A stretch of DNA of 32,823 nucleotides from Gemmatimonadaceae bacterium (GCA_035533015.1 DATLUQ010000049.1:1-32823), one strand, 5' to 3'; shown: positions 16,192-24,626, counted from the first letter of the stretch. Program-made: numbers and translations. The notes: generated from the letters alone by a model not told the origin.

Positions 16192-17129
16192 GGCAGGTGC
16201 TGCCGCGCGGCGAACGCCTTGCGGAGCGGCACGCCGAAGGGCGCGTCGGTGGACACCACCTCGTAGCCCACGCCCACCGCGCCCAGGCGTGCGCGCCATT
16301 CGTCGAGCACCTCGATCACGGTGGCGCGATACGCGGCCCGGACCTCGGCGACGGTGGCCGGCACCTCGAGCGCCGACTCCGGATCGACGAAGAGCAGCTC
16401 GCCGTGCGACGGCAACTCGCGCTCGTCTGGATCGAGCACGTGCAGGACGGTCACGTCGTGGCCGGCGGCGCGCAGCCCGCGCAGGGCACGCACGACGTCG
16501 TCCACTTCCATGAGCAAATCGGAAACGAGCACCACCATGCCGCGGCGGTCGAGCAGCCGCGCCGCCTGGGCGAGCGCGGCGGGAGCGCTCGAGGCGCGTC
16601 CCGCGCCCGTTTCGCCCAGGGCCGTGACCAACCGGCGCCACTGGCCGTGGCGGGCGCGCGGGGGCACGGCAGTGCGCACGCGGTCATCGAACCGCACGAG
16701 ACCCACGGCGTCGCGCTGGCGAAGCAGCACGAGGGCGAGCGACGCAGCCACGACTTCGGCGTATGCGAGCTTGGTGAGCCGTGGGGCGGCGTGGCCCCGC
16801 CCGGCGGCGGGCAGTTGGGCGCCGCTCCACACCATGGACCGGCTCACGTCGAGCACGATCGTGGCCCGGAGGTTGGTCTCCTCCTCGTACTGCTTGATCA
16901 CCAGGCGGTCGGCGCGGGCGGCGATGCGCCAGTCCACGTGCCGGAGGTCGTCGCCGGGCAGATAGGGGCGGTGCTCGGCGAATTCCACCGAAAAGCCCTT
17001 GCGCGGCGACCGGTGGAGGCCCGTCATGAAGCCGTCGACGACCCAACGAGCAATAATTTCCACGCGGCCGAGCGCGGCGAGATGCGCTGGGTCGAGCAGA
17101 TCGGCTCGCGTCGCGCGGGCAGTCTCCAT
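16188..17129 (-). CDS. DUF58 domain protein (vWA fold)
   Basis: A 313-residue protein with the DUF58 hallmark at about residues 42-80: SPRKGFSVEFAEHRPYLPGD, then LRHVDWRIAARADRLVIKQYEEE. A vWA-like core follows with the metal-site motif VLDVSRSM (DxSxS), FDDRVRTAVPP, and MVVLVSDLLMEVDDVVRALR. These proteins sit beside MoxR AAA ATPases and Bat proteins and are thought to act as chaperone partners in envelope or cofactor-enzyme maturation. ATG 17129 is chosen over an in-frame TTG at 17168 because the TTG lies inside the probable -35 box. It is the first gene of the operon and overlaps the BatA-like gene by 4 nt. Confidence 0.93.
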   Translation of the reverse strand: METARATRADLLDPAHLAALGRVEIIARWVVDGFMTGLHRSPRKGFSVEFAEHRPYLPGDDLRHVDWRIAARADRLVIKQYEEETNLRATIVLDVSRSMVWSGAQLPAAGRGHAAPRLTKLAYAEVVAASLALVLLRQRDAVGLVRFDDRVRTAVPPRARHGQWRRLVTALGETGAGRASSAPAALAQAARLLDRRGMVVLVSDLLMEVDDVVRALRGLRAAGHDVTVLHVLDPDERELPSHGELLFVDPESALEVPATVAEVRAAYRATVIEVLDEWRARLGAVGVGYEVVSTDAPFGVPLRKAFAARQHLP

Positions 17130-17139
17130 TGGGAGGCGA

Positions 17140-17168
17140 AAACTAGACGGCGCGCGCCACGCGGGCAA
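17140..17168 (-). promoter_or_regulatory. Promoter of the DUF58-BatA-mfd-parvulin-pdxA operon
   Basis: On the minus strand TTGCCC (17163-17168), a 17-nt spacer and TAGTTT (17140-17145) precede the DUF58 ATG by 10 nt. A start site 6-8 nt beyond the -10 would give a leader of only a few bases and no ribosome-binding site, as for typA. Confidence 0.6.
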
Positions 17169-17200
17169 ATAGGTTCGAGCGCGGAGTGGGCATCAGGCGT

Positions 17201-17445
17201 GCATCCAGAACGGACCGGTTCATCCGGATGCTCCTGATTGAACGGATCCTCCGGATGGAAATGGTTGGGGGCTCCGGCGCGGAGATCCCCGTGGTCATCG
17301 CAGTCCCGATTTGGTGGGTAGACACCGCCGGCCGACCTCACCCCGGCGCGCCGAGTCTCCCCGTCGCAGCCCCCAGGTCAGTTGCAGTTGATCAGAAGCA
17401 TCCGATCAATCCGGAGCATCCGTGCGAACCCGTGCGTTCTGGATG
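17201..17445. mobile_element. Copy L of a ~240-bp element with 9-bp-iteron inverted ends
   Basis: The two ends are imperfect inverted repeats of about 56 bp (17201-17256 and 17390-17445, roughly 80% matching by eye), beginning CATCCAGAACG at each outer end. Each arm contains 9-bp iterons with a CGGAT core (CCGGATGCT, ACGGATCCT and similar). The centre includes CCGAGTCTCCCC and GTCAGTTGCAGTTGATCAG, shared with copy R at 17945-18185 in the same orientation. No transposase is encoded, so it resembles a non-autonomous, MITE-like element. With its flanks it fills the 17130-17561 gap, where I see no gene. Confidence 0.75.
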
Positions 17446-17561
17446 TCGGTTTGAATTGCGGCGTGTCTGCGTGCGCATCGGGCGCCCGAATTCCCGATTA
17501 AATGATGTGCGCCGCGTAGCTTTGGTGGTCCGGTCCGCTACCGGCGCCCCGAAGCTGGGGC

Positions 17562-17984
17562 ATGGCCCCCGGCGACCTACTCCACGAAGAACTCACCCAC
17601 TCGGTGATCGGTGCATTCTTCGAGGTCTACAACAGCCTCGGATTCGGTTTTCTCGAGCACCTGTACGTCATGGCGATGGAACGGGAACTACGCGCGCGTG
17701 GACATCGGGTGAGTCGCGAGGTGTACGTGCCAGTGAGCTACAAAGGGGAACTCCTGGGCAGGCAACGTCTCGATATGATCGTTGACGACGCGCTGGTGGT
17801 GGAGACCAAGTCCACCTACGAGCTGCACCGGGCCGCCACGCGCCAGGTCTACAACTATTTGCGCGCCACACTCCTCGATGTCGGTCTGCTGCTGCATTTC
17901 GGGCCGACACCCAGGTTCTTCCGGGTCATTGCGCCGCAGAAACTGCATCGAGAGCGGAGGGGTTGTACGGATACATCGGATTGA
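17562..17984 (+). CDS. GxxExxY protein (PD-(D/E)XK nuclease-like fold)
   Basis: A 140-residue protein from ATG 17562. The family-defining GxxExxY motif is GFLEHLY (residues 29-35). The nuclease-like core is Asp71 (QRLDMIVDD), then Glu81-x-Lys83 (VVETKS), followed by Gln95 and Tyr97 (RQVYNYLRA), the pattern of the PDDEXK_3 family. No substrate or role is established for these proteins. The gene stands alone between the divergent DUF58 operon and lepA, flanked by two direct copies of a ~240-bp inverted-ended element. Copy R begins inside the gene: residues 128-140 ([13 protein letters not shown]) and the stop codon are encoded by its left arm. No clear promoter or ribosome site is seen. Family call firm; activity untested, though the catalytic-type residues are all present. 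Confidence 0.92.
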   Translation: MAPGDLLHEELTHSVIGAFFEVYNSLGFGFLEHLYVMAMERELRARGHRVSREVYVPVSYKGELLGRQRLDMIVDDALVVETKSTYELHRAATRQVYNYLRATLLDVGLLLHFGPTPRFFRVIAPQKLHRERRGCTDTSD

Positions 17985-18185
17985 CCGGATGCTCCGGATC
18001 GAGAAACCCGGTGGCTTCGGCGCCGAGATCTCCGTGGTCACCGCCGTCCCGGCGCGAGGCGTGGACATCCCCCAGCCGCACTCCGGCGCACCGAGTCTCC
18101 CCTTCGGAGCCCCCAAGTCAGTTGCAGTTGATCAGGAGCATCCGATCAATCCCGAGGTTCCGGCCGAACCGCTGGGTTCTGGATG
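17945..18185. mobile_element. Copy R of the ~240-bp iteron-ended element
   Basis: Aligns almost without gaps to copy L (17201-17445). Left arm 17945-17999 has iterons ACGGATACA, TCGGATTGA, CCGGATGCT, CCGGAT; the right arm 18130-18185 is its imperfect inverse, ending TTCTGGATG. Shared inner words include CCGAGTCTCCCC and GTCAGTTGCAGTTGATCAG. The left 40 bp lie inside the GxxExxY coding region. The element fills most of the gap before lepA; I see no gene in 17985-18298. Confidence 0.75.
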
Positions 18186-18217
18186 CCCGCAGAGCGCACC
18201 GGGCACACCGGCGCGGC

Positions 18218-18246
18218 TTGGACCGACCGCCCGGGCCGACTAACTT
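18218..18246 (+). promoter_or_regulatory. lepA promoter
   Basis: TTGGAC (18218-18223), a 17-nt spacer and TAACTT (18241-18246) lie about 50 nt upstream of lepA and just outside copy R of the iteron element. It is the probable main promoter of the plus-strand gene chain running to 29972. Confidence 0.65.
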
Positions 18247-18298
18247 TGATGGTTACCCAACGCATGCTCGGTTTCGCGTCCCGCGAGCGCCGCGCATC

Positions 18299-20125
18299 GT
18301 GTCGTCACCGCCAGCATCGAGCGCCGTGGATCTCTCGCACATCCGCAATTTCTGCATCGTCGCCCACATCGATCACGGCAAGTCCACCCTCGCGGACCGC
18401 CTGATCGAGGCCACGGGCATGCTCCAGAAGCGCGAGATGAAGGAGCAGGTGCTCGACACGCTCGACCTCGAGCGCGAGCGCGGCATCACCATCAAGCTCA
18501 ACGCCGTGCGCATGTCGTACACGGCGCCCGACGGCCAGACGTACGAGCTGAACCTGATCGACACGCCGGGCCACGTGGACTTCACGTACGAGGTGTCGCG
18601 CTCGCTGGCGGCGTGCGAGGGCGCGATCCTGGTGGTCGACGCGTCGCAGGGCATCCAGGCGCAGACGCTCTCCAATCTGTTCCTGGCCATGGACGCGGGG
18701 CTCGAGATCATCCCCGTGCTCAACAAGATCGATCTTCCGGGCGCCGAGCCCGAACGCCGCAAGAAGGAAGTGCACGACCTGATCGGCGCCAACCCCGACG
18801 AGATCCTGCTGGTGAGCGCCAAGGAAGGGATCGGCATTGCCGAGCTCCTGGAGGAGATCGTGAAGCGCGTTCCGCCGCCCAAGGGCGACTCGAACGCGCC
18901 GCTTCGCGCGCTGATCTTCGATTCGTACTACGACCGGTACCGGGGGGCGATTCCGAGCGTGCGCGTGGTGGACGGCGTGATCCGGCCAGGGCAGAAGATC
19001 TTCTTCGCCAGCGGCAGCCGCGACGCGTACGAGGTGGCGGAGGTGGGGGTCAACCAACTGCGACAGGTCATGGCGCCCGAGCTCGGCCCCGGCGAGGTGG
19101 GCTACGTGGTGGCCAACGTGCGGTCGGTCAAGGAGACACGGGCCGGCGATACGATCATGGACTTCGAACGGCCCGCCGCCACTCCGCTGCCCGGCTACCA
19201 GGACGTGCACTCGATGGTGTTCTCGGGGCTCTACCCCACCGACACCCAGCAGTACGAGACGCTCCGCGACGCGCTGGACAAGCTCATCCTCAACGACGCG
19301 TCGCTGCACTTCACACCGGAATCGTCCACTGCCCTGGGATTCGGATTCCGCTGCGGATTCCTGGGCCTGCTCCACATGGACATCGTGCAGGAGCGGCTGG
19401 AGCGCGAGTTCGACCTCGATCTCATCACCACCGTGCCGAACGTGGAGTACCACGTGTACCACACCGACGGCGCGATGCAGCTGATCGAGAATCCGTCCAA
19501 GATGCCGGCACCGGCGGAACTGGCCCGCATCGAGGAGCCGTACGTCAAGGCGCGCATCATGGCGCCGGCCGATTATATCGGTCCTATCATGACGCTGGGC
19601 AACGAACGCCGCGGCGTCTACAAGAACATGACGTACCTGGACCCCTCGCGCGTGGAGTTCGACTGGGAGTTCCCGCTGGCCGAGGTGATCCTGGACTTCT
19701 TCGACCGCCTCAAGACGATCAGCCGCGGCTACGCGTCGCTGGACTACGAGATGTTGGACTACCGGCCCAGCGATCTCGTGAAGCTCGACATGCTGATCAA
19801 CGGCGACGCGGTGGACGCGTTCTCGGTGATCATCCACCGCGACAAGGCGTACGAGTGGGGGCGCAAGATCGCCGACAAGCTCAAGGAGCTGATCCCGCGC
19901 CAACTGTTCGAGGTGGCCATCCAGGCCGCCATCGGCACCAAGGTCATTGCCCGCACCACGGTGAAGCCGCTGCGCAAGGACGTCCTGGCCAAGTGCTACG
20001 GCGGCGACATCACCCGCAAGCGCAAGCTCCTGGAGAAACAGAAAGAGGGCAAGAAGCGCATGAAGCAGGTGGGCGCCGTGGAGATCCCGCAGGAAGCCTT
20101 CCTCGCCGTGCTGCAGGTCGATTAG
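18299..20125 (+). CDS. lepA: Elongation factor 4 (LepA), ribosome back-translocating GTPase
   Basis: A 608-residue translational GTPase. The core starts [20 protein letters not shown] with G1 [22 protein letters not shown] (G3), NKIDLPGA (G4) and SAKEG (G5) follow. EF-G-like domains II, III and V come next (FIFASG-like region, [31 protein letters not shown]). The LepA-specific C-terminal domain contains [16 protein letters not shown], then [19 protein letters not shown]. Two in-frame GTG starts are possible: 18299 (608 residues) and 18326 (599 residues, beginning MDLSHIRN like many LepA proteins). Neither has a good ribosome site, so the exact start is open. Upstream lies a clear promoter; the GT9 gene follows 46 nt after the stop. 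Confidence 0.97.
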   Translation: MSSPPASSAVDLSHIRNFCIVAHIDHGKSTLADRLIEATGMLQKREMKEQVLDTLDLERERGITIKLNAVRMSYTAPDGQTYELNLIDTPGHVDFTYEVSRSLAACEGAILVVDASQGIQAQTLSNLFLAMDAGLEIIPVLNKIDLPGAEPERRKKEVHDLIGANPDEILLVSAKEGIGIAELLEEIVKRVPPPKGDSNAPLRALIFDSYYDRYRGAIPSVRVVDGVIRPGQKIFFASGSRDAYEVAEVGVNQLRQVMAPELGPGEVGYVVANVRSVKETRAGDTIMDFERPAATPLPGYQDVHSMVFSGLYPTDTQQYETLRDALDKLILNDASLHFTPESSTALGFGFRCGFLGLLHMDIVQERLEREFDLDLITTVPNVEYHVYHTDGAMQLIENPSKMPAPAELARIEEPYVKARIMAPADYIGPIMTLGNERRGVYKNMTYLDPSRVEFDWEFPLAEVILDFFDRLKTISRGYASLDYEMLDYRPSDLVKLDMLINGDAVDAFSVIIHRDKAYEWGRKIADKLKELIPRQLFEVAIQAAIGTKVIARTTVKPLRKDVLAKCYGGDITRKRKLLEKQKEGKKRMKQVGAVEIPQEAFLAVLQVD

Positions 20126-20171
20126 CGGGCGCAGCGGGGGTAGATTGGCTCGTGCCCCCGACCCCGTGCGC

Positions 20172-21185
20172 ATGACCTCGCTCGTCGTCCAGACCAGTTT
20201 TCTCGGCGACATGGTGCTCACCACTCCGCTCATCGCGGAGCTGGCGGTGCGCGGGCCCGTGGACGTCGTGGCCACGCCGGCGTCGGCCGGACTGCTCGAC
20301 AACAACCCGTCGGTGCGCCGCGTGATCGTATACGACAAGCGCCGCTCGGGGCGCGGCATTCGCGGGTTCCGGCGGATTGCTCGCGACATGCGGGCCAGCG
20401 GCGCCGACGTCGTCTACCTCGCCCAGGGCTCGATGCGCAGCGCCGCCCTGGCGATGGCGGCGGGCGCCGGCACCCGCGTGGGATTCGCCAGCTCGGCCGG
20501 CCGGCCACTGTACTCGCGCACCGTGCCCTATCGGCAGGACCTGCATCACGCGGCGCGGCTCTGGCAGCTGGCCGCTCCCGACCGTGTCCCCACCACCGAA
20601 CAGATCCGCCCACGGCTTTATCCCGGCCACGCCGAGCGGGCGGCCGTGGATGCGCTCATCGGCGCGTCGCGCGATGCACGCCCCCTGGTGGCGCTGGCGC
20701 CGGGCAGCGTGTGGGGCACCAAGCGCTGGCCATATTACAGGGAGTTGGCGCGCGAACTCGCCCCGGCAGCGCGCGTGGTGGTGCTGGGCAGCCCGGACGA
20801 CTGCCCGTTGGCCACCGAGATTCTCGCCGCCGCGGGTCCAGGCGCCGTGGACACCACGGGGGCGTTGTCGCTGCTCGGCTCGGCGGAACTGATCGGCCGA
20901 TGCGCGGTGCTCGTGACCAACGATTCGGCGCCGCAGCACCTGGGCTCGGCCATGGGCACGGCCACCGTGACCGTGTTCGGCCCCACCGTGCCGGCGTTCG
21001 GGTTCGGCCCGCTGGCACCGCATTCAATAGTTGTGGAGCGCGCGGGACTGGAGTGCCGGCCGTGCGACAAGCACGGGCCGCCCGAGTGCCCGCTCGGCCA
21101 TTGGAAGTGTATGCGCGAACTCCCGGCCCGTGACGTGGCCGCGCACGTGCGCCATCTTCTCACGATCATCACCCAACCAACATGA
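20172..21185 (+). CDS. Glycosyltransferase family 9, heptosyltransferase-like
   Basis: A 337-residue GT-B fold enzyme of the ADP-heptose:LPS heptosyltransferase family. The N-terminus TSLVVQTSFLGDMVLTTPLI matches the conserved FLGDhhhxTP motif. The C-terminal donor-binding half has LVALAPGSVWGTKRWP, LITDDSAP-type segment VLVTNDSAPQHLGSAMGT and VFGPT, followed by a Cys cluster (CRPCDKHGPPECPLGHWKCM) common in heptosyltransferase II. It probably adds a sugar to lipopolysaccharide core at the cytoplasmic membrane face. ATG 20172 is chosen; in-frame GTG 20166 and TTG 20145 are alternatives, the latter preceded by a G-rich run. The stop overlaps the ROK start (ATGA). Confidence 0.92.
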   Translation: MTSLVVQTSFLGDMVLTTPLIAELAVRGPVDVVATPASAGLLDNNPSVRRVIVYDKRRSGRGIRGFRRIARDMRASGADVVYLAQGSMRSAALAMAAGAGTRVGFASSAGRPLYSRTVPYRQDLHHAARLWQLAAPDRVPTTEQIRPRLYPGHAERAAVDALIGASRDARPLVALAPGSVWGTKRWPYYRELARELAPAARVVVLGSPDDCPLATEILAAAGPGAVDTTGALSLLGSAELIGRCAVLVTNDSAPQHLGSAMGTATVTVFGPTVPAFGFGPLAPHSIVVERAGLECRPCDKHGPPECPLGHWKCMRELPARDVAAHVRHLLTIITQPT

Positions 21186-22171
21186 CCGCAGCTGCGACGC
21201 AGGAATTCGTCATCGGCGTGGACCTCGGCGGCACCAACGTCGTGACCGGAGCGCTCACGACCGACGGATCACGCACGTACGGCGTACGGTCGGCGCCCAC
21301 GGAAGTGAAGGCCGGCGCCGAAGGAGTGGTGGACCGCATCGTGGCCCAGATCGAGGCGACGATCGCCGACACGATGACCCAGGCGGGGGTGACGCGAGCC
21401 GCATTTCGGGGCGTCGGGGTGGGCGCGCCCGGTCCGCTCGACCGGGTGCGGGGGTTGGTGATCGTCGCGCCCAACCTCGGGTGGCGCAACTTCCCGCTGC
21501 GCGACCGCATCTCGGAACGCGTCGGCCTCCCGGCCTCGCTCGACAACGACGCCAACTGCGCCACCGTGGGTGAATGGTGGCTGGGCGCGGCGCGCGGGGC
21601 GCGCCACGTGGTGGGCCTCACCATCGGCACCGGGATCGGCGGCGGGTTGATCATCGATGGCAAGCTGTTCCACGGCGCGTCGGACGTGGCAGGCGAGATC
21701 GGGCACACCACGATCGACGTGAACGGCCGCCACTGCACGTGCGGCAACTACGGGTGTCTCGAGGCATACGCGTCGGGCCCGGCCATTGCCACTCGGGCGC
21801 GCGAGGTGTTGATGCGCGAAGGGACGGGATCGCTCATGCCGAACATGGTACACGGGGACCTCGAGCGACTCACGGCGCAAACGGTCTACGACGCCGCCAA
21901 GGCGGGCGATCCCGTGGCCGACGAAATCGTGCGCGACACGGCGCGCTATCTGGGCGCCGGCGTGGCGAACCTGCTCAATATCTTCAATCCCGACGTGGTG
22001 GTGGTGGCGGGCGGCGTGACGCTGGCGGGTGAGCGGCTGTTCACGCCGTTGGGCGCCGAGGTGCGGCGCAGAGCGTTCGCGCCGGCGGTGGCGGCCGTGA
22101 AGATCGTGGCGGGGGAGTTGCCGGGGACCGCGGGAGTCGTGGGGGCCGTGAGGACCTTCCTTGACAGCTAG
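21182..22171 (+). CDS. ROK family sugar kinase (glucokinase-like)
   Basis: A 329-residue ASKHA-fold kinase. The phosphate-binding loop is DLGGTN (from Asp14), the catalytic region is SLDNDANCATVGEWW, the second phosphate loop is TIGTGIGGGLI, and GEIGHTTI supplies the ROK zinc-binding His. The zinc Cys cluster is CTCGNYGCLE with Cys185, Cys187 and Cys192. AGGVTLAG near the C-terminus contacts adenosine in relatives. Substrate is probably glucose or N-acetylated hexose, which cannot be decided from sequence. The start overlaps the GT9 stop by 4 nt, so the two are probably translated together. There is no N-terminal DNA-binding domain, so it is an enzyme rather than a ROK repressor. Confidence 0.93.
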   Translation: MTAAATQEFVIGVDLGGTNVVTGALTTDGSRTYGVRSAPTEVKAGAEGVVDRIVAQIEATIADTMTQAGVTRAAFRGVGVGAPGPLDRVRGLVIVAPNLGWRNFPLRDRISERVGLPASLDNDANCATVGEWWLGAARGARHVVGLTIGTGIGGGLIIDGKLFHGASDVAGEIGHTTIDVNGRHCTCGNYGCLEAYASGPAIATRAREVLMREGTGSLMPNMVHGDLERLTAQTVYDAAKAGDPVADEIVRDTARYLGAGVANLLNIFNPDVVVVAGGVTLAGERLFTPLGAEVRRRAFAPAVAAVKIVAGELPGTAGVVGAVRTFLDS

Positions 22172-22222
22172 ACAGCCCCGGCAAAGCCTGCGCCAATACG
22201 TTCAGAGGTTCGGAAATTATCA

Positions 22223-23191
22223 GTGAAGAGACTGGGCCTCATCGGAACGTTCGTCTGGGACATCATTTATGGTCGCGATGTCCGGCAACTGCCCATCGAA
22301 GAATGGGGCGGCGTGACGTATACCCTGGCGGGGCTCGATGCTGCCCTGCCCGACGATTGGGAAATCGTCCCCCTCATCAAGGTCGGATCTGACCTCGCGC
22401 CGCGGGCGCGCGAGTACTGTCGCTCGCTCCGCCGTATGAGCCCTGCGGCTCCGCTCATCGAGGTGCCCTATCCCAACAACCGGGTGGAAATCCGCTACGT
22501 GAGCGAGTCGCGGCGCACGGAGCGGCTCACCGGCGGCGTGCCGCCATGGAGTTGGGCCGGGCTGCAACCGCTCCTCCACGGGCTCGACGCGCTCTACATC
22601 AACCTGCTCGCCGGGTGGGAGGTGGACCTCGAGACCGCCCAGCTCATCCGGCAGCACTTCCGGGGGCCGATCTACTGCGACCTCCATTCGCTGATGCTTG
22701 CCATCCAGCCCGACGGCCTGCGGACCCCACGACCGCTGCCCAACGTGCGCGACTGGTGTGCCTGTTTCGACCTGATCCAGGTGAACGAGGACGAAATGGC
22801 CCTGATGGCGCCCGACCCGCTGGCCCTGGCCGCCACGGCGCTCGACGCCGGCGCGCGGTGTTTGGTGGTTACGCTGGGGGCCCGGGGCGCCGTGTACTTC
22901 GCGGCGCCGGACTTCGAGCGGCTGAGCGATCTGCACCGTCCGCGGCCGCTGGGGGCGACGGCGGGGCCGCTGCGCTCGGCGCTCGTGCCGACGCCCGTGT
23001 CAAGTCCGGCCGGGGGCGACCCGACGGGTTGTGGAGACGTATGGGGCGCGACCTATTTCTCTCGGCTGCTCGCCGGTGATATGTTGCGGCACGCCATCCT
23101 CGCCGCGCATCGCGCGGCCGGCCGAAACCTGGAGCACCGCGGAGCCACCGGGCTCGCGCAACACCTTCGAGGGGAACTCAGCGCCACGTGA
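22223..23191 (+). CDS. PfkB-family (ribokinase-like) carbohydrate kinase
   Basis: A 322-residue protein starting at GTG 22223. It has the ribokinase-like fold with the C-terminal PfkB signature in the form GGDPTGCGDVWGATYF, keeping the catalytic Asp of GCGD; the usual form is DTxGAGD. The N-terminal half is divergent (LIGTFVWDIIYGRDV, EEWGGVTYTLAGL), so the substrate cannot be predicted. YINLLAGWEVD, CDLHSLML and DLIQVNEDE are the expected core strands. It is separated from the ROK gene by 51 nt, and its stop overlaps the STAS-HATPase start (GTGA). Tight coupling to a regulatory kinase-like gene rather than to other sugar genes is unusual. Confidence 0.85.
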   Translation: MKRLGLIGTFVWDIIYGRDVRQLPIEEWGGVTYTLAGLDAALPDDWEIVPLIKVGSDLAPRAREYCRSLRRMSPAAPLIEVPYPNNRVEIRYVSESRRTERLTGGVPPWSWAGLQPLLHGLDALYINLLAGWEVDLETAQLIRQHFRGPIYCDLHSLMLAIQPDGLRTPRPLPNVRDWCACFDLIQVNEDEMALMAPDPLALAATALDAGARCLVVTLGARGAVYFAAPDFERLSDLHRPRPLGATAGPLRSALVPTPVSSPAGGDPTGCGDVWGATYFSRLLAGDMLRHAILAAHRAAGRNLEHRGATGLAQHLRGELSAT

Positions 23192-24075
23192 CCACCGTCA
23201 TCAACGTCCCGCCGTCGCTCGACGATCAGTCGTTCGAGCAGGTGCTGGAACAGCTGGCGCCCGTGCCAATGGACGAGAAGGTCCTGGTCGACGCGCGCCA
23301 CTGCCGGTGGGCATCGCCCTACGGGCTCACGGCGCTGCTCGCGCTGGCCCAGACGCGAGCCGAGCGGCCGGCGTTCGCGGCGCCCGAGGGTGAGGAGACG
23401 GTGGGCTACTGGGCCCGCACCGACTTCTTCAAGTACGCCGACGAGCTGTACGAGCTGCACGGGACCGTCCCCAAGCGCGCGGGCGGCGACTCGCGCGTCC
23501 TGCTCGAGGTCACGCCGGTGGCGAAGAGCGAGGACGTGCACGAGGTGGTGGAGCGCATCCAGCAGAAGGCCCAGCAGATCATCAGCACCGAGCTCAATCT
23601 CGACGCCAAGGCCACGGTGGGCTTCGCGATGACGCTCTCCGAGATCTGCCAGAACATCGTCGAACACGCCGGCCGCGGCGGTTGGGTTGCCGTCCAGGCC
23701 TACACCTGGAAGAAGCGGCTCGGGCGGCGCGTGGTTCAGATCGCCGTGTGCGACGCCGGCATGGGGTTCCGCAACTCGCTGGAGGGCGCGCCGGGCCGGG
23801 TGCGCGACGACCGGTGGGACGACGGCGCGGCGCTGGAGGCGGCGGTGATCCGCGGCGTGAGCCGGTTCCGCGATCCGGGGCGCGGCCAGGGGCTGTCGGG
23901 CGTGCGGCGGTATTGCGGCCGATGGGAAGGCAAACTCTCAATTCGCAGTGGCACGGCGCGCATCGCGCTCGTGCCCAAGTGGGATGAGGACGTCCCGCTT
24001 GAGGAAGATCTCTCCCCCTTTCCCGGTGCTCAGGTGCAGGTCACGATCCCTGAGCGCACGGCAGGCAAAGAATGA
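23188..24075 (+). CDS. STAS-HATPase fusion, anti-sigma/RsbW-type regulatory ATPase
   Basis: A 295-residue soluble protein. The N-terminal part (about 1-110) resembles a STAS domain (KVLVDARHCRWASPYGLTAL). The residue just before the conserved Gly is Tyr45, not the usual phospho-Ser/Thr. The C-terminal half is a GHKL ATPase. Its N-box is Glu152...Asn156...His160 (SEICQNIVEHAG), its G1 box is Asp189-Ala-Gly-Met-Gly (CDAGMGF), and its G2 box is GRGQGLSG (from Gly231). This matches RsbW/SpoIIAB-like serine kinases. Such proteins usually phosphorylate or sequester a STAS or sigma partner. The next gene encodes a STAS-like protein, a plausible partner, but no sigma factor is nearby. Both ends overlap neighbours by 4 nt. 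Role inferred. Confidence 0.8.
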   Translation: MTTVINVPPSLDDQSFEQVLEQLAPVPMDEKVLVDARHCRWASPYGLTALLALAQTRAERPAFAAPEGEETVGYWARTDFFKYADELYELHGTVPKRAGGDSRVLLEVTPVAKSEDVHEVVERIQQKAQQIISTELNLDAKATVGFAMTLSEICQNIVEHAGRGGWVAVQAYTWKKRLGRRVVQIAVCDAGMGFRNSLEGAPGRVRDDRWDDGAALEAAVIRGVSRFRDPGRGQGLSGVRRYCGRWEGKLSIRSGTARIALVPKWDEDVPLEEDLSPFPGAQVQVTIPERTAGKE

Positions 24076-24626
24076 ACCACATCGACCTGGGCACCGTGCT
24101 GCGGCAGACGGTATCGGCCAATCTCTACTCGAACCTCGTGACCCGGCCCACGGGGGCCGCGGTGCGCAATCAGATCGAGTTGCTCATGCGCGAGGCCCAT
24201 GAGCGCACCCTCACCGTCCTCGATTTTTCCCACGTGTCGATGATGGACTTCTCGTGCGCCGACGAGGTGATCGCCAAGCTGTTGTTGCGCTACTGTGACG
24301 AGAATCCGCCGCACGAAGCGTACTTCCTGTTCCGCGGCATGACCGACGACCACTGGGAGGCCATCGAGACGGTGCTCGAGCGCCACGGCCTGGCGCTGGC
24401 CATCGAGCAGGAAGACGGAGTGCACGTGGTGGGGGTGCTCAGCGAGCGCGAGCGCCGGGCGTGGGAGGCGGTTCAGCGGCACGGGCGCGCCGCGGCCGCC
24501 GACCTGGCTGGCGAGATCGGCGAGGACGAGCCCGACATCCGCCGCACGCTCGACGCGTTGTGGCGCCGTCGCCTGGTCATGCGTCTGGATGAGGAATACG
24601 TGGTGCTCGGAGGAGAGCGTGGCTGA
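24072..24626 (+). CDS. STAS-like (DUF4325-type) protein with C-terminal winged helix
   Basis: A 184-residue protein from ATG 24072. Residues about 25-110 resemble the STAS-like DUF4325 fold: TLTVLDFSHVSMMDFSCADE, then VIAKLLLRYC. Ser61 sits at the position phosphorylated in classical STAS anti-sigma-factor antagonists. Residues about 125-180 (LSERERRAWEAVQRHGRAAA, ADLAGEIGEDEPDIRRTLDAL, then WRRRLVMRLDEEYVVL) look like a winged helix-turn-helix. It would thus link a partner-switch domain to a DNA-binding domain in one polypeptide. It overlaps the STAS-HATPase gene by 4 nt and the next small gene by 8 nt. Domain calls are from pattern recognition, the winged helix being the less certain one. 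Confidence 0.72.
   Translation: MNHIDLGTVLRQTVSANLYSNLVTRPTGAAVRNQIELLMREAHERTLTVLDFSHVSMMDFSCADEVIAKLLLRYCDENPPHEAYFLFRGMTDDHWEAIETVLERHGLALAIEQEDGVHVVGVLSERERRAWEAVQRHGRAAAADLAGEIGEDEPDIRRTLDALWRRRLVMRLDEEYVVLGGERG

Noticed and set aside
17143-17325. Minus-strand small ORF in element copy L (ISAPEPP...IRSIR), mirrored in copy R
   Set aside because: The frame is similar in both copies, but this follows from 9-bp repeats keeping frame (Ile-Arg-Ser); there is no ribosome site and it looks like repeat translation. Worth revisiting if many copies keep it open.
22161-22166. Perfect TTGACA as a -35 for the PfkB gene
   Set aside because: No acceptable -10 lies 16-18 nt downstream; the nearest TANNTT (22197) is 30 nt away.
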